From: a virus
Strand: one strand, 5' to 3'
Virus record (IMG/VR): IMGVR_UViG_3300050343_000199
Location: 124,001 to 188,000 of that record
DNA length: 64,000 bases
Made by a program: the position numbers and the translations under genes. Below the pieces are notes generated by a model. It saw nothing but the letters and a program-made list of their open reading frames with translations. It was not told the DNA's origin and ran no database searches. Each line of letters begins with the position of its first letter. Within the stretch, counting starts at the first letter, position 1. This document shows positions 30,457 to 38,846 of the stretch, piece by piece.

Positions 30457-31442
30457 ACTTTTTTCCAAGTGTTAAATTTAAGTGTTGCTTCTAATCCCTG
30501 ATATACATTTTCATGTATTAAATTTTGGACATCATGTCCTGCAAGATGCATATCGTTGATGTCCTTCTCCTGTATTTTATTAGGCCAGACAACTACCTTA
30601 TCTCCTCGGTCAATGACTTTGGAGATTCGGTTGACGATCTCTCTATTGCGTGGTTCGTTATCAAAAATCCAAATATAATTGCTCCAACCAAACGTGCGAA
30701 TATCAGCATCGGACCCAGCCATAGCAACTGAGTTTTTAATGAACGTCGCATCAAATGGTCCTTCTACAATATAGATCGGTTGTTCTTTGTTAATTCTATC
30801 CAGTCCAAAGATTTTAGGGTGTTCATCATCCAGCATGATCGTGATGTATCTTAGTTTTGCCTTAGGGGCTAGCGATCTGCCTTGGTATCCGAATAAGTTT
30901 CCTTGTGTATCTTTAAATGGGATTATAATGCGTGGACTATCTTGCCTGAGGGTATCAAATGTCTTCTTTTGTTTATTTGTCCACTCTTTAAATTTTGGAC
31001 AGTAATAAAAGTATTCAAGATCTTTGATGCCTCTTTGTTCTAGATAGACTCTCGCCGGGTGAGAAATATTTAGGTCAGAAATCTTCTCAAGATCTGTATT
31101 TCTTTTGACAAATTTTGGTTCAGTAAAATTAAATTTTGGATTGGGTGTAGTAGTTCCCTTGCCAGTCCTACCTTCTTTAAATTTCTCCATGACATATTGA
31201 TCATGGAGAAAATTATCTTGATCCTTAAGAAAATTTGAAAGTGTTCTACCAACACCACAATTGTGGCATTTGAACACAAAATTATTCTTAATCTTAAACA
31301 AATATCCCCTCGCTTTGTTGCGTCTCTTTTGCGAGTCGCCACAGTAAGGACACCTGAAATTGTACAGGTCTGCCTTCTTGCGACTGAAAAGTGTCAAGCG
31401 AGGGGATATTAAATTTATGTACTTGACATCAAGAAAACTCAC
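30453..31442 (-). CDS. 61: gp61 DNA primase
   Basis: 329 residues. An N-terminal zinc site uses Cys31/Cys34 (CPYC) and Cys59/Cys62 (CHNC). The toprim domain has the Glu of YIVEGPFDA and the Asp of WIFDNEP. It makes RNA primers for the lagging strand with helicase gp41. A promoter sits just upstream inside the 149-residue gene. Confidence 0.92.
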   Translation of the reverse strand: MSFLDVKYINLISPRLTLFSRKKADLYNFRCPYCGDSQKRRNKARGYLFKIKNNFVFKCHNCGVGRTLSNFLKDQDNFLHDQYVMEKFKEGRTGKGTTTPNPKFNFTEPKFVKRNTDLEKISDLNISHPARVYLEQRGIKDLEYFYYCPKFKEWTNKQKKTFDTLRQDSPRIIIPFKDTQGNLFGYQGRSLAPKAKLRYITIMLDDEHPKIFGLDRINKEQPIYIVEGPFDATFIKNSVAMAGSDADIRTFGWSNYIWIFDNEPRNREIVNRISKVIDRGDKVVVWPNKIQEKDINDMHLAGHDVQNLIHENVYQGLEATLKFNTWKKV

Positions 31443-31878
31443 TAGGAGACATCACCACTGATCCTATAATACCAGATCCGATAGTGTGCGTCAACCTTGA
31501 TTGTGACGATTCTGAAAGTGGTTTCAGTATTCTCTGACCTACTGGAGAAACCAAGAAACTAATAATAGCAAGTCCACCAAAGATAGACCACATCTTCTTT
31601 TCCATAAGGCGAAGACGTTCATCAATTAATCTAATGTCTCTCTCACATCCCTTTTTAATGTCTATGGTAGAGCGATTAACTTCTCTATGTAAACTCTCTA
31701 CCTTTTCAAAAAGTACAGCGTCAATTCTATCTTGCTTATCCAGTTTTTCATTATGAACAGCAAGAAGTTTCCCCATTTGTATGGAGTTTTCCTGCAAAGA
31801 CTCTACAACCTTTTCCAATCTTTCTAAGATAGCAGTATTGATATCGCGGGAATCTCCCATACTAGTATCCTCAGACAT
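31429..31878 (-). CDS. Coiled-coil protein with C-terminal membrane helix
   Basis: 149 residues. Residues 10-90 are a long charged coiled coil; residues about 98-117 (MWSIFGGLAIISFLVSPVG) form one transmembrane helix, then a short Ser/Gly-rich tail. The layout resembles XhlA-type and other tail-anchored phage membrane proteins. The ATG overlaps the upstream stop. Role unknown; lysis accessory protein is one possibility. Confidence 0.6.
   Translation of the reverse strand: MSEDTSMGDSRDINTAILERLEKVVESLQENSIQMGKLLAVHNEKLDKQDRIDAVLFEKVESLHREVNRSTIDIKKGCERDIRLIDERLRLMEKKMWSIFGGLAIISFLVSPVGQRILKPLSESSQSRLTHTIGSGIIGSVVMSPSEFS
31466..31494 (-). promoter_or_regulatory. Promoter for gp61, nrdA and nrdB
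   Basis: Minus strand TTGACG (31494-31489), 17 nt, TATTAT (31471-31466); start near 31459, 17 nt before the gp61 ATG. Confidence 0.8.
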
Positions 31879-32572
31879 TACGGATAGCAAAGTCAAGAGC
31901 AGACTGATATGTAGTGGCGTCTTTATTCACCATGTATTGAAACTGTTGCTTGTGAGCATCATCCAACTGCGCGTAGCAAGCAGCAATACGTTTTGCTGAG
32001 AAATTATCAAGGTTCTGTGTAGATCCATCACCAAATTGTACCTTAGCAAAAGATGCTTCTCCTTGAGGATTAAGTTCTGATGTTGCAACATCTAATGCAA
32101 CTTGAATTACGTCTTGATTTTCCATAATGTTATCACCTTTTAATTCTACAGAGTTATTCATTCTAGAAAGTTTCTTCGTTTGTGAAGATGCTTTCTTTTT
32201 AAAGTCTTGAAGACGTGCTTTCATAAGAGTGTCCATCTCTTTCGTCTTAGACTGCATTTTTTTCTTAGCGTCATCACGCTTTTTCTGGACATCTTTTTGA
32301 CGACCCAATTTTTTCATTTGGCCGATCTGTTTCTGTGCCCTCTCAGTTTCGGTAGGAGCAGCTTCAGAAATAGTGTTGATTTCTAATTCTTCTTTCATTT
32401 TTCTACGATTAATACGGGACATTAAAGCACGGGCACCATTTGTACGCCCATCAACTTTATCTTGATTTGCTTTTTTATACTTACGATGCTGTTTAGGATT
32501 AACAAACACAAAAGCAGGTGGTAAAGATAAATTACCCCCGTCTCCTGCTACCATTTCTGAGATGTTTTTCAT
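31871..32572 (-). CDS. Lys/Arg-rich protein with separate C-terminal domain
   Basis: 233 residues, start on the ATG overlapping the upstream TGA. The N-terminal 150 residues are a basic, charged helical region; after an internal Met (MENQDVIQVALDVATSEL) comes a compact C-terminal part that looks like an independent domain. Probably a structural or scaffold protein; it lies downstream of genes with late promoters. No known family. Confidence 0.6.
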   Translation of the reverse strand: MKNISEMVAGDGGNLSLPPAFVFVNPKQHRKYKKANQDKVDGRTNGARALMSRINRRKMKEELEINTISEAAPTETERAQKQIGQMKKLGRQKDVQKKRDDAKKKMQSKTKEMDTLMKARLQDFKKKASSQTKKLSRMNNSVELKGDNIMENQDVIQVALDVATSELNPQGEASFAKVQFGDGSTQNLDNFSAKRIAACYAQLDDAHKQQFQYMVNKDATTYQSALDFAIRNV

Positions 32573-32925
32573 ATCAGATTCAGTTCCTTTAAACAATATG
32601 TATCTATGTCATTATTTAGTGATGGAGGAAGTCTATCTAAAAATAAAAGGAACGATTTTAATACACTCCAATATTCTTTTTCAATTTTAAAAAGCAACAA
32701 CGGAGTTGCTGCTTCCCCAAAGATATTATACAAACAAATGATATGGTTTAATATCAAATGTTTTTTAAACTCCTTCGTAGTTTGGTATCTACGAAGGAGT
32801 CTTTTAATATATTTGAATTTTTTAATATCCTCCTCAAAATCAGCATATGTAACTGACTGAGGATTGTCATAATTTTTAATTGCAAAAAGTACCCAATTAT
32901 CTTGGGTCAACTCATCAAATTTCAT
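32569..32925 (-). CDS. Conserved helical protein of unknown function
   Basis: 118 residues, all-helical, aromatic-rich (KNYDNPQSVTYADFEEDIKKFKYIKRLLRRY). The pattern resembles a small protein family widespread in T4-like phages, but I cannot give it a function. It overlaps its downstream neighbour by 4 nt. Confidence 0.65.
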   Translation of the reverse strand: MKFDELTQDNWVLFAIKNYDNPQSVTYADFEEDIKKFKYIKRLLRRYQTTKEFKKHLILNHIICLYNIFGEAATPLLLFKIEKEYWSVLKSFLLFLDRLPPSLNNDIDTYCLKELNLI

Positions 32926-32932
32926 TTAATAA

Positions 32933-33562
32933 TCAATTGAATGTGAGTGTGACAGCATCGGAAGTAACGTCTCCAGACTGTCCTGCTGTAGAAAGAACAA
33001 CACGATACTGATAGTTACCCATTCCACCTGATGTACTAGTGGAAAGTAATTCTTGACCAGTGAATCCACTACCTTGATACTGATATGTTCCACCGGATCC
33101 GTTTGATGCTCCAGAGGAGATGGGAGTGAAAGTACTTCCACCATTGTCAGATACCTGCCATTGAGCAGTGATAGATCCGCCAGTAGCACCTTCAATAGAA
33201 GCTGATACTGTGAATGTTGCGGGAGCTCCTGCTGCAACTACACCAGTAAGAGCAGGTTGAGAAGAAATAACAACCGTGCGATCTGCTGCTACAGCATCAT
33301 CTGATTGTGACTCAGAAGAATTCGCTTCTGCATCAGCAAGTGTTACCAACATCTCTGCTTTGTGACGTGTAGCGCCAGAGCTATCAGTAAATGTATAGTA
33401 TGACCACCAACCAGGAGCGTTCAATCCTCGTGCTTTATTTTCTGCAAGTGCTGCTTCCGTTTCGTCAACGAAAATTGTTTGCTTTGCTTGACTTGATGCA
33501 GCGATGCCTCTACCAGCCTTGGTGACATTTGCATTGCTGTCAGTTTTTCCGTATAGAGACAT
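32933..33562 (-). CDS. Virion structural protein with Ig-like domain
   Basis: 209 residues. The opening SLYGKTDSNANVTKAGRGIAAS and RGLNAPGWWSYYTF segments are typical of a cyanophage structural protein; the C-terminal half (ATFTVSASIEGATGGSITAQWQVSDNGG) is an Ig-like beta sandwich of the kind found on capsid and tail surfaces. Preceded by a perfect TATAAATA late promoter. Confidence 0.75.
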   Translation of the reverse strand: MSLYGKTDSNANVTKAGRGIAASSQAKQTIFVDETEAALAENKARGLNAPGWWSYYTFTDSSGATRHKAEMLVTLADAEANSSESQSDDAVAADRTVVISSQPALTGVVAAGAPATFTVSASIEGATGGSITAQWQVSDNGGSTFTPISSGASNGSGGTYQYQGSGFTGQELLSTSTSGGMGNYQYRVVLSTAGQSGDVTSDAVTLTFN

Positions 33563-33594
33563 GGTTTCTCCGTAAAATGACTTAATCTAAATTA

Positions 33595-33602
33595 TATTTA
33601 TA
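33595..33602 (-). promoter_or_regulatory. T4-type late promoter TATAAATA
   Basis: Minus strand TATAAATA (33602-33595), 33 nt before the 209-residue structural gene. Confidence 0.82.
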
Positions 33603-33607
33603 AAGAT

Positions 33608-33627
33608 GGGGGGACTTGAATCCCCCC
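33608..33627 (-). terminator. Hairpin after the 67-residue gene
   Basis: Stem GGGGGG with CCCCCC and an 8-nt loop, followed by a weak T-containing run. Probably a terminator; the late promoter at 33595 begins right after it. Confidence 0.55.
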
Positions 33628-33633
33628 ACTATA

Positions 33634-33837
33634 TCACGCTTCTTCGCGTGTCTTGATTGCTTTGGTGACAACTTCAAGAAGTTGATCATCCATATCGGTC
33701 TTTGTCAACTTAACTGCTTTAGCAAGAATAACAAGACAGATCTCAACCATCTTCTCACCGAGTTCTTCATTCTCAGGAATTTTATTAATGGCATCGGTGA
33801 TAATTTTTGACGCCAAGGGAAGTAAAAATGTAAGCAT
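33634..33837 (-). CDS. Small helical protein, late-expressed
   Basis: 67 residues, hydrophobic N-terminal segment (LTFLLPLASKIITDAI) and charged C-terminal helix. It lies between an AATAAATA box and a hairpin, so it may be transcribed alone. Could be an amphipathic membrane-associated protein; unknown function. Confidence 0.6.
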   Translation of the reverse strand: MLTFLLPLASKIITDAINKIPENEELGEKMVEICLVILAKAVKLTKTDMDDQLLEVVTKAIKTREEA

Positions 33838-33861
33838 AATCTTATTGCGTGTTGCAAATAC

Positions 33862-33869
33862 TATTTATT
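33862..33869 (-). promoter_or_regulatory. Late-promoter-like AATAAATA
   Basis: Minus strand AATAAATA (33869-33862), 25 nt before the 67-residue gene and overlapping the stop of the 42-residue gene. Confidence 0.5.
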
Positions 33870-33993
33870 TAACACTCATCTTCTGACCGTTATCATCCTT
33901 AATCTGTGGCATTACTTCCACAGTTTTTTTCTTGGACTTACGTTCTTTCTCCTTACTCTCACACTCCTCACGAAGTAGTTTAAAATTTTTCAT
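33865..33993 (-). CDS. 42-residue charged microprotein
   Basis: ATG overlaps the upstream TGA (ATGA). It encodes 42 residues, very rich in Lys and Glu (EECESKEKERKSKKKTVEV), ending in TAA. Probably unstructured until bound. Coupled to the 188-residue protein upstream. Unknown function. Confidence 0.6.
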   Translation of the reverse strand: MKNFKLLREECESKEKERKSKKKTVEVMPQIKDDNGQKMSVK

Positions 33994-34556
33994 TTTTTCT
34001 TACTCATTCCAATGATCTTACTAACTTTCTTACGACGTGCTAGAAGATACTTATCTGACTTATCTTTGTCTCCATCGTTATCAACGTCACCGTCTTCCTT
34101 GCCTACGGGATCAAGTTTTTTTTCTTTGATCTCTTCACCAGTGGGTTCAAACCCTGCCTTGACACAGTTGTTAACTTCCTTACCACCTTTCTTCTTGGTG
34201 CCTTGCTTCTTATATCCTTTCCAGCAAGAGGTGTTGCCGTTGTCATCAACGCCATCCATCTTTACTTTCTCAATGATGATTACTTCACCATCAACTTCAA
34301 TCTCTTCACGCTCAAGAACGATTTCTTCTGCAACCGACTTCTCTTTCTTATCAATCTTCTTTTTCTTCTTGGTAATTTCCTCTACTTCAGCACCATGTGA
34401 CTGAGGATCCATACCCTCAAATGCTTCAGGAGTATATTCAGGAATATGACTACCCTGGAAACAATCACCGTCCATCCAATTCGTATACATCTCCATCAAA
34501 GATGCAGAATATGCATCATTATGTGCAACTTTGTTAACAGGTCTCTGCTTATCCAT
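33990..34556 (-). CDS. Conserved charged protein with Asp/Lys repeats
   Basis: 188 residues. Contains SCWKGYKKQGTKKKGGKEVNNCV and, near the end, GKEDGDVDNDGDKDKSDKYL, an EF-hand-like Asp-rich stretch (DVDNDGD) seen in several cyanophage proteins. Soluble, strongly charged. Late promoter upstream at 34585. Perhaps a structural or scaffold protein; calcium binding is only suggested by the Asp pattern. Confidence 0.65.
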   Translation of the reverse strand: MDKQRPVNKVAHNDAYSASLMEMYTNWMDGDCFQGSHIPEYTPEAFEGMDPQSHGAEVEEITKKKKKIDKKEKSVAEEIVLEREEIEVDGEVIIIEKVKMDGVDDNGNTSCWKGYKKQGTKKKGGKEVNNCVKAGFEPTGEEIKEKKLDPVGKEDGDVDNDGDKDKSDKYLLARRKKVSKIIGMSKKK

Positions 34557-34576
34557 GTTTAAAATTGAAGATCTTC

Positions 34577-34789
34577 TTATGGTTTATTTATAGTGCGAAT
34601 ATCCTTCACCCACTCCCGAAACATTCTCCCATCTTCAGTCACCACAATGGCATAGTTGACACCAGTGCGATGAACTGTTCCTTTATCTCCAGTTCTAGCA
34701 GACATAACAATATCACCCTCAGAAATCACATCATTCTGACGATGTGCTTGACGGAGTGCTTGTTCTCTAAGTTTCTTAAAGTTTTTCAT
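34577..34789 (-). CDS. Small protein of unknown function
   Basis: 70 residues, basic N-terminus, then a beta-rich part (GDIVMSARTGDKGTVHRTGVNYAIVVTEDGRMFREWVKDI) resembling KOW/SH3-like small barrels. It overlaps the adenylyltransferase stop by 4 nt and contains the late promoter of the next gene. Unknown function. Confidence 0.62.
   Translation of the reverse strand: MKNFKKLREQALRQAHRQNDVISEGDIVMSARTGDKGTVHRTGVNYAIVVTEDGRMFREWVKDIRTINKP
34585..34592 (-). promoter_or_regulatory. T4-type late promoter TATAAATA
   Basis: Minus strand TATAAATA (34592-34585), 29 nt before the 188-residue gene, inside the end of the 70-residue gene. Confidence 0.75.
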
Positions 34790-35349
34790 TTAAAATTAGC
34801 GGGCAAATTTGCCTGTATCTCTTGCATAAGAGCACGGCAATCATTATCATTCAGTGCTCTGGGTATACCAGAACGAAAAGTTTTAAAGTCACCAGCAAAT
34901 GCTGCGCGTCTCATTTTTGTTCCTGAAATAGCGAAGGTATCGCCATCAGCATCTCTACTTCCAGAAGATTGAATATCAATTTTTCTGAATGAGAAATCCT
35001 TTCCGTTATATTTATGGAGGAACTGCATGGCGCTCACTCTATCAGAACCCACAAGGAATACTACCTCATTATACCCTGCCAGCATAAGATCTTGCAAGAT
35101 AGCGACAGGTTGTTTAGGTCCAGAATGAATCTTCCCCCTATGCTCTGGGAACATCTTCTCCATGTAATATAATTTTCTATCAGGTGGTAATGGATTGCTA
35201 CCTTTCTTGTCTACAGTTTGTGAAATATAAATGCGATAGTCATGAGAACCTGCTGCTCTTTTTACACCAGCAAAGTTTTCTTTATGACCTGTAGTAGGTG
35301 GTTGAAACCTACCAAAAGTAAAGTAGCAAGTATTACAATTTAACGCCAT
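34786..35349 (-). CDS. Cytidylyltransferase-fold (NMNAT-like) nucleotidyltransferase
   Basis: 187 residues. FTFGRFQPPTTGH at 10-22 carries the (H/T)xGH nucleotide-binding motif, and ISGTKMR at 141-147 is the equivalent of the ISxTxxR motif of nicotinamide-nucleotide and related adenylyltransferases. It would transfer AMP or CMP to a phosphate acceptor; which acceptor (NMN, pantetheine, sugar phosphate, nucleic acid end) cannot be read. It overlaps the ligase-fold gene upstream, which is notable since both chemistries involve adenylylation. Confidence 0.82.
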   Translation of the reverse strand: MALNCNTCYFTFGRFQPPTTGHKENFAGVKRAAGSHDYRIYISQTVDKKGSNPLPPDRKLYYMEKMFPEHRGKIHSGPKQPVAILQDLMLAGYNEVVFLVGSDRVSAMQFLHKYNGKDFSFRKIDIQSSGSRDADGDTFAISGTKMRRAAFAGDFKTFRSGIPRALNDNDCRALMQEIQANLPANFK

Positions 35350-36533
35350 TGCTTCTGTAGGGTGAAGTTATTGTATGCAAACTCCATACGATTGACAAAC
35401 TTAATCATATCACCATCCTTATGAAGAACATATCCTTCTGGAGTTGTGACCTTATATCCTTTCTCTGTCTGGACATAGGTCCGGAACTCTTCAAGGTGGT
35501 CAAGCTTATCTATAACCATTTGCTTGACTGTCTGTAATTCTTTATACAAAGAGAGCATTGATTTAAACTTGTACACATTATCTACAACATAGTTCTGACT
35601 GTTATATACAAGATTTCTTTTTGCTGTTAGGTTTGCAACTGTCTTAATTTTTGCAAGTTCTTTTTCCATCTTATCGCCATAGAAATTAAGCATGTCATAC
35701 ATTGCTTCATCTACATTTCCAATACCACGAGCATTCTTAATTTCATTATTAAAGAACTGTTTTAGATAAGATGCAATATGAAACTTCTTATCTCCAGTAG
35801 TACCAGTAAGAACTACCAGTTCATCTAGAAAATCTCCACAGATCTGACACATGCGTTCAATCTTAGTAATATAACTATCAAATTTTTTCATTTCAGTTGG
35901 ACTAAATCCAACTTTATTCATGGGAGTATCATTTTTTATGACTAATGCATCAGTAGATCCATTAACATCAGCTCCAGCAAGTGCTTGCATAGATTGAAAG
36001 TCATCACCTCTGTAATGTGTATGAAATACTACTCCAATTTTTGACCTACCTGCTGCTTGTCCGATAGGATGATCTACTGGAATGCCATATGTAATAGTAT
36101 TAGGTCTAAATGTATACAGTTTTTCACCATTAATAGTTTCAGTTTTTACTGTTGAGTCAGTAAACATTAAATCTCCCTGCACTATCCCCTTTATACCTAA
36201 GGCAGCAAAATATTTCAAAGAGAATTTTAATTTCTCTGCTAAATCTCCTTCATAATACATGTCAACATCAACATCCGTATAGCAAATCTTTGGTGTTTTG
36301 GCGAATACTGATTTAGTTCCAACAAAAAACATCCCACTATTAGGATCAGTACCACAAATAATAGACGGAGCACCATCCCATTTGGTTTGCATAAAACCAC
36401 CACTCTCTTCTTGCCCTAACATCTTGCGAAGTTCTTTAAGGAAAGACACAGCAGCTTTACAACCCTCAACTCCATAGTTAAGCATCTCATCTTCCAGATG
36501 TTCTAGATGTTTTAGTTGTTTAATGTTTGCCAT
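35340..36533 (-). CDS. Ligase-fold nucleotidyltransferase-like protein
   Basis: 397 residues. KWDGAPSI with Lys51 matches motif I (KxDG) of covalent nucleotidyltransferases (DNA/RNA ligases and capping enzymes); GIVQGDLMF (116-124) resembles motif III, PEGYVLH (365-371) motif IV, and MIKFV (376-380, Lys378) motif V. Between motifs III and IV is a helical insert of about 200 residues, longer than in ordinary ligases. I associate this family with DUF6267. Probably an RNA or DNA end-joining or adenylylating enzyme; activity unproven. Confidence 0.68.
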   Translation of the reverse strand: MANIKQLKHLEHLEDEMLNYGVEGCKAAVSFLKELRKMLGQEESGGFMQTKWDGAPSIICGTDPNSGMFFVGTKSVFAKTPKICYTDVDVDMYYEGDLAEKLKFSLKYFAALGIKGIVQGDLMFTDSTVKTETINGEKLYTFRPNTITYGIPVDHPIGQAAGRSKIGVVFHTHYRGDDFQSMQALAGADVNGSTDALVIKNDTPMNKVGFSPTEMKKFDSYITKIERMCQICGDFLDELVVLTGTTGDKKFHIASYLKQFFNNEIKNARGIGNVDEAMYDMLNFYGDKMEKELAKIKTVANLTAKRNLVYNSQNYVVDNVYKFKSMLSLYKELQTVKQMVIDKLDHLEEFRTYVQTEKGYKVTTPEGYVLHKDGDMIKFVNRMEFAYNNFTLQKQWR

Positions 36534-37684
36534 TAGTCGTTAAATACCGTCTCAATACTTTCACCCTTCATCTTATATCCTGACTGTAACTTATCTGGAT
36601 ATACACGATCTGGATCTGCAGCAGATCCTTTATCGGAAGTGTTTCTAATATTAAATGACATATCTAAGAGAGGTGTTTTTAAATTAATGTTTACTCTCTT
36701 TGCACCACCAGTTTCACCACCATATGATACGGATACATTACTAGCAGTAGATGCTTTATTTAAAAATGCCTCATCAATTTCTAGATGTTTTATCTTACCT
36801 TTGTTTAGATGGACATAATGAAATCCATACCCTAACGATCCCTTAATAAGTTCTTTTAGTAATCCCCTATCATATGTTGGAGAAGAATCAAGCACCTTAA
36901 AAGATCTATTGCCTGATTGATACTCATTAAAAGTTTGACATAATAATTGCTCATTCAATCCAAACGTTTTCATCAAAGCTTTTCCAGCAACAGTTTCAAT
37001 TTTAGATGCCTTTACTTGATCAACTGGAAATACCTCTTTCTTTAATCCAAGATTAGATAAGTTAGTAGTGCCACTCATCTTCAGTGAAAGATAATACTTA
37101 TGTAAAGGTTTTCCTTTACACTTAGATTCTAATGTTAAGTCAGTAACTGTTGCACCAATATTATATCCCGTTGATGGTGAAGCATTTCCAATTTGCCAAT
37201 GTCCATTGACAATTTTCATAGGTCTAGGTTTATTTTCTGCACCTTCTGCTATTACTCTCACCGCAATACAATCTTCAAGATGATAATGTTTTACTAGACC
37301 GTAAATAAAATCTTTGTATTTGTTATTTGCTAAGTCATCTGGATTTTCAATCCAGTCATTGATACCTGATTCTAATTGCCCTTCAAATAAATTTCCCCTA
37401 TTACCTGTACCACGATTACCTCTACTACCATCACCAAAATCAAAACTAAGAGAAGTTAATTTTAGTTTTCTTTTTAGTTCTGCTTTAGTAAATTCTGTTT
37501 GCAATGCTCTAGCAATTTTTACTGCTTTTTTATTAGTCGGATTAAAAGCAATAGGGTTTTCCATGCCATATGTATTGACAAGATAATTCCATAACCTCAA
37601 TGCTTCTGCAGCTGCAGCATTATCCATATGCTTTACAGCAGAACCTGCATCTGAGAAAGTAGATGGTATAAGATTGTATGCCAT
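36533..37684 (-). CDS. Unknown protein, possibly nuclease-like
   Basis: 383 residues, operon partner of the ligase-fold gene (they share one base). A Gly/Arg/Asn run (DGSRGNRGTGNRGN) near residue 88 is followed by FEGQLESGINDW, and further on ATVTDLTLE with KYYLSLKMSG about 15 residues later, an arrangement that could be the E...D...xxK core of a PD-(D/E)XK nuclease. That reading is weak. The ATG comes straight after a terminator U run and its Shine-Dalgarno sequence is the hairpin 3' arm. Confidence 0.6.
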   Translation of the reverse strand: MAYNLIPSTFSDAGSAVKHMDNAAAAEALRLWNYLVNTYGMENPIAFNPTNKKAVKIARALQTEFTKAELKRKLKLTSLSFDFGDGSRGNRGTGNRGNLFEGQLESGINDWIENPDDLANNKYKDFIYGLVKHYHLEDCIAVRVIAEGAENKPRPMKIVNGHWQIGNASPSTGYNIGATVTDLTLESKCKGKPLHKYYLSLKMSGTTNLSNLGLKKEVFPVDQVKASKIETVAGKALMKTFGLNEQLLCQTFNEYQSGNRSFKVLDSSPTYDRGLLKELIKGSLGYGFHYVHLNKGKIKHLEIDEAFLNKASTASNVSVSYGGETGGAKRVNINLKTPLLDMSFNIRNTSDKGSAADPDRVYPDKLQSGYKMKGESIETVFND

Positions 37685-37720
37685 AAAAAACCTCCCGTCT
37701 AACTATTTAGATGGGAGGTT
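37685..37720 (-). terminator. Strong hairpin overlapping the next gene's ribosome site
   Basis: A long stem (AACCTCCC with GGGAGGTT, extended by TCTAA/TTAGA) with a 4-nt loop, followed by TTTTTT and at once by the ATG at 37684. It overlaps the end of the 66-residue gene. Confidence 0.82.
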
Positions 37721-37903
37721 CTTAAGATAATCTTGTTCACTTTGATAAGGGTGCGTTTGTCCTGACCATATTTTATATCCTTCTTGAAGTTCTGGCAAGA
37801 GCCACTGGTCCACCCGAACACATTGATCCCAGTTGGCAGGATGAGAACAACTCACAACTACCACAGTGAAGAATGCTCTCAGGTGAATCCAGAAGGTAAG
37901 CAT
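37703..37903 (-). CDS. Possible small lipoprotein
   Basis: 66 residues. An N-terminal hydrophobic stretch ends in VVVVSC, which fits a lipobox with Cys19 as the lipidated residue. The mature part is polar, Trp-, Gln- and Pro-containing, as in small phage outer-membrane lipoproteins (for example spanin subunits), but no partner is adjacent. Its 3' end lies within the terminator stem. Confidence 0.5.
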   Translation of the reverse strand: MLTFWIHLRAFFTVVVVSCSHPANWDQCVRVDQWLLPELQEGYKIWSGQTHPYQSEQDYLKNLPSK

Positions 37904-37905
37904 TA

Positions 37906-38120
37906 TTACTCAGTAAAATGTTTATCCAGAACTTCAATACGTTCTTCTTCGTGTGCAATGATATCAAGTTGTTCTTGAATTGCACCGAGAACATCAGGGT
38001 GTTCACCAATACCTACAGGATTGTGTAGGTATACTTCTACATTCATTTTTGCTTTCTGAATGTTACCCTCGGCATTGCTACGTAGAGCAGCGAGAGTATT
38101 TTCTCTTAGATTACAAGACA

Positions 38121-38121
<1 letters not shown>
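37906..38121 (-). CDS. Small helical protein next to ferredoxin
   Basis: 71 residues, acidic, all-helical, no membrane segment. Its ATG abuts the ferredoxin stop. Probably cotranscribed with ferredoxin. No function known to me. Confidence 0.65.
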
Positions 38122-38441
<320 letters not shown>

Positions 38442-38846
38442 TTAACGATCGTTAGCAGCCCTTACCTCAGATCTGTTGATTTCAAAACTTCCACCAGGAT
38501 AACGCTTCTCCAATTTCTTTACGTTGCGTTCAATTACCTCGTCAAAGGATATATCAAGTGCCATTGTTGCTTGAGCCACATACCACATAACATCACCCAA
38601 CTCAATAATAAGATGCTCGCGGTTATCTTCGTTCCACGGTTTTCCTTGGAAGACCATTTTTTTAATGATCTCAAGGAACTCACCGCCCTCAGCATTAATT
38701 CCAACGCCAGCAGTAAGCAGTCTCTCAATATTGGCACCTTGTCTATCCAGATCACCAATACGGTCAGCGAAATCAACAAAGTTTGTAGAGCATTCTGAAG
38801 TAACTGCTGCCACAAATTCTTCATAGCGATTAAAGTTAATAGTCAT
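38442..38846 (-). CDS. mazG: MazG-type nucleotide pyrophosphohydrolase
   Basis: 134 residues. The metal site reads EGGEFLE (Glu53, Glu56) and ELGDVMWY (Glu82, Asp85), the ExxE...ExxD pattern of MazG. Cyanophage MazG hydrolyses nucleoside triphosphates; an early idea of (p)ppGpp control is not well supported, and pool clean-up is also proposed. It lies between ferredoxin and the halogenase. Confidence 0.9.
   Translation of the reverse strand: MTINFNRYEEFVAAVTSECSTNFVDFADRIGDLDRQGANIERLLTAGVGINAEGGEFLEIIKKMVFQGKPWNEDNREHLIIELGDVMWYVAQATMALDISFDEVIERNVKKLEKRYPGGSFEINRSEVRAANDR

Noticed and set aside
33608-33627. Hairpin resembling a tRNA T arm (GGACTTGAATCCC)
   Set aside because: No acceptor, D or anticodon arm around it; it is a simple hairpin at a gene end.
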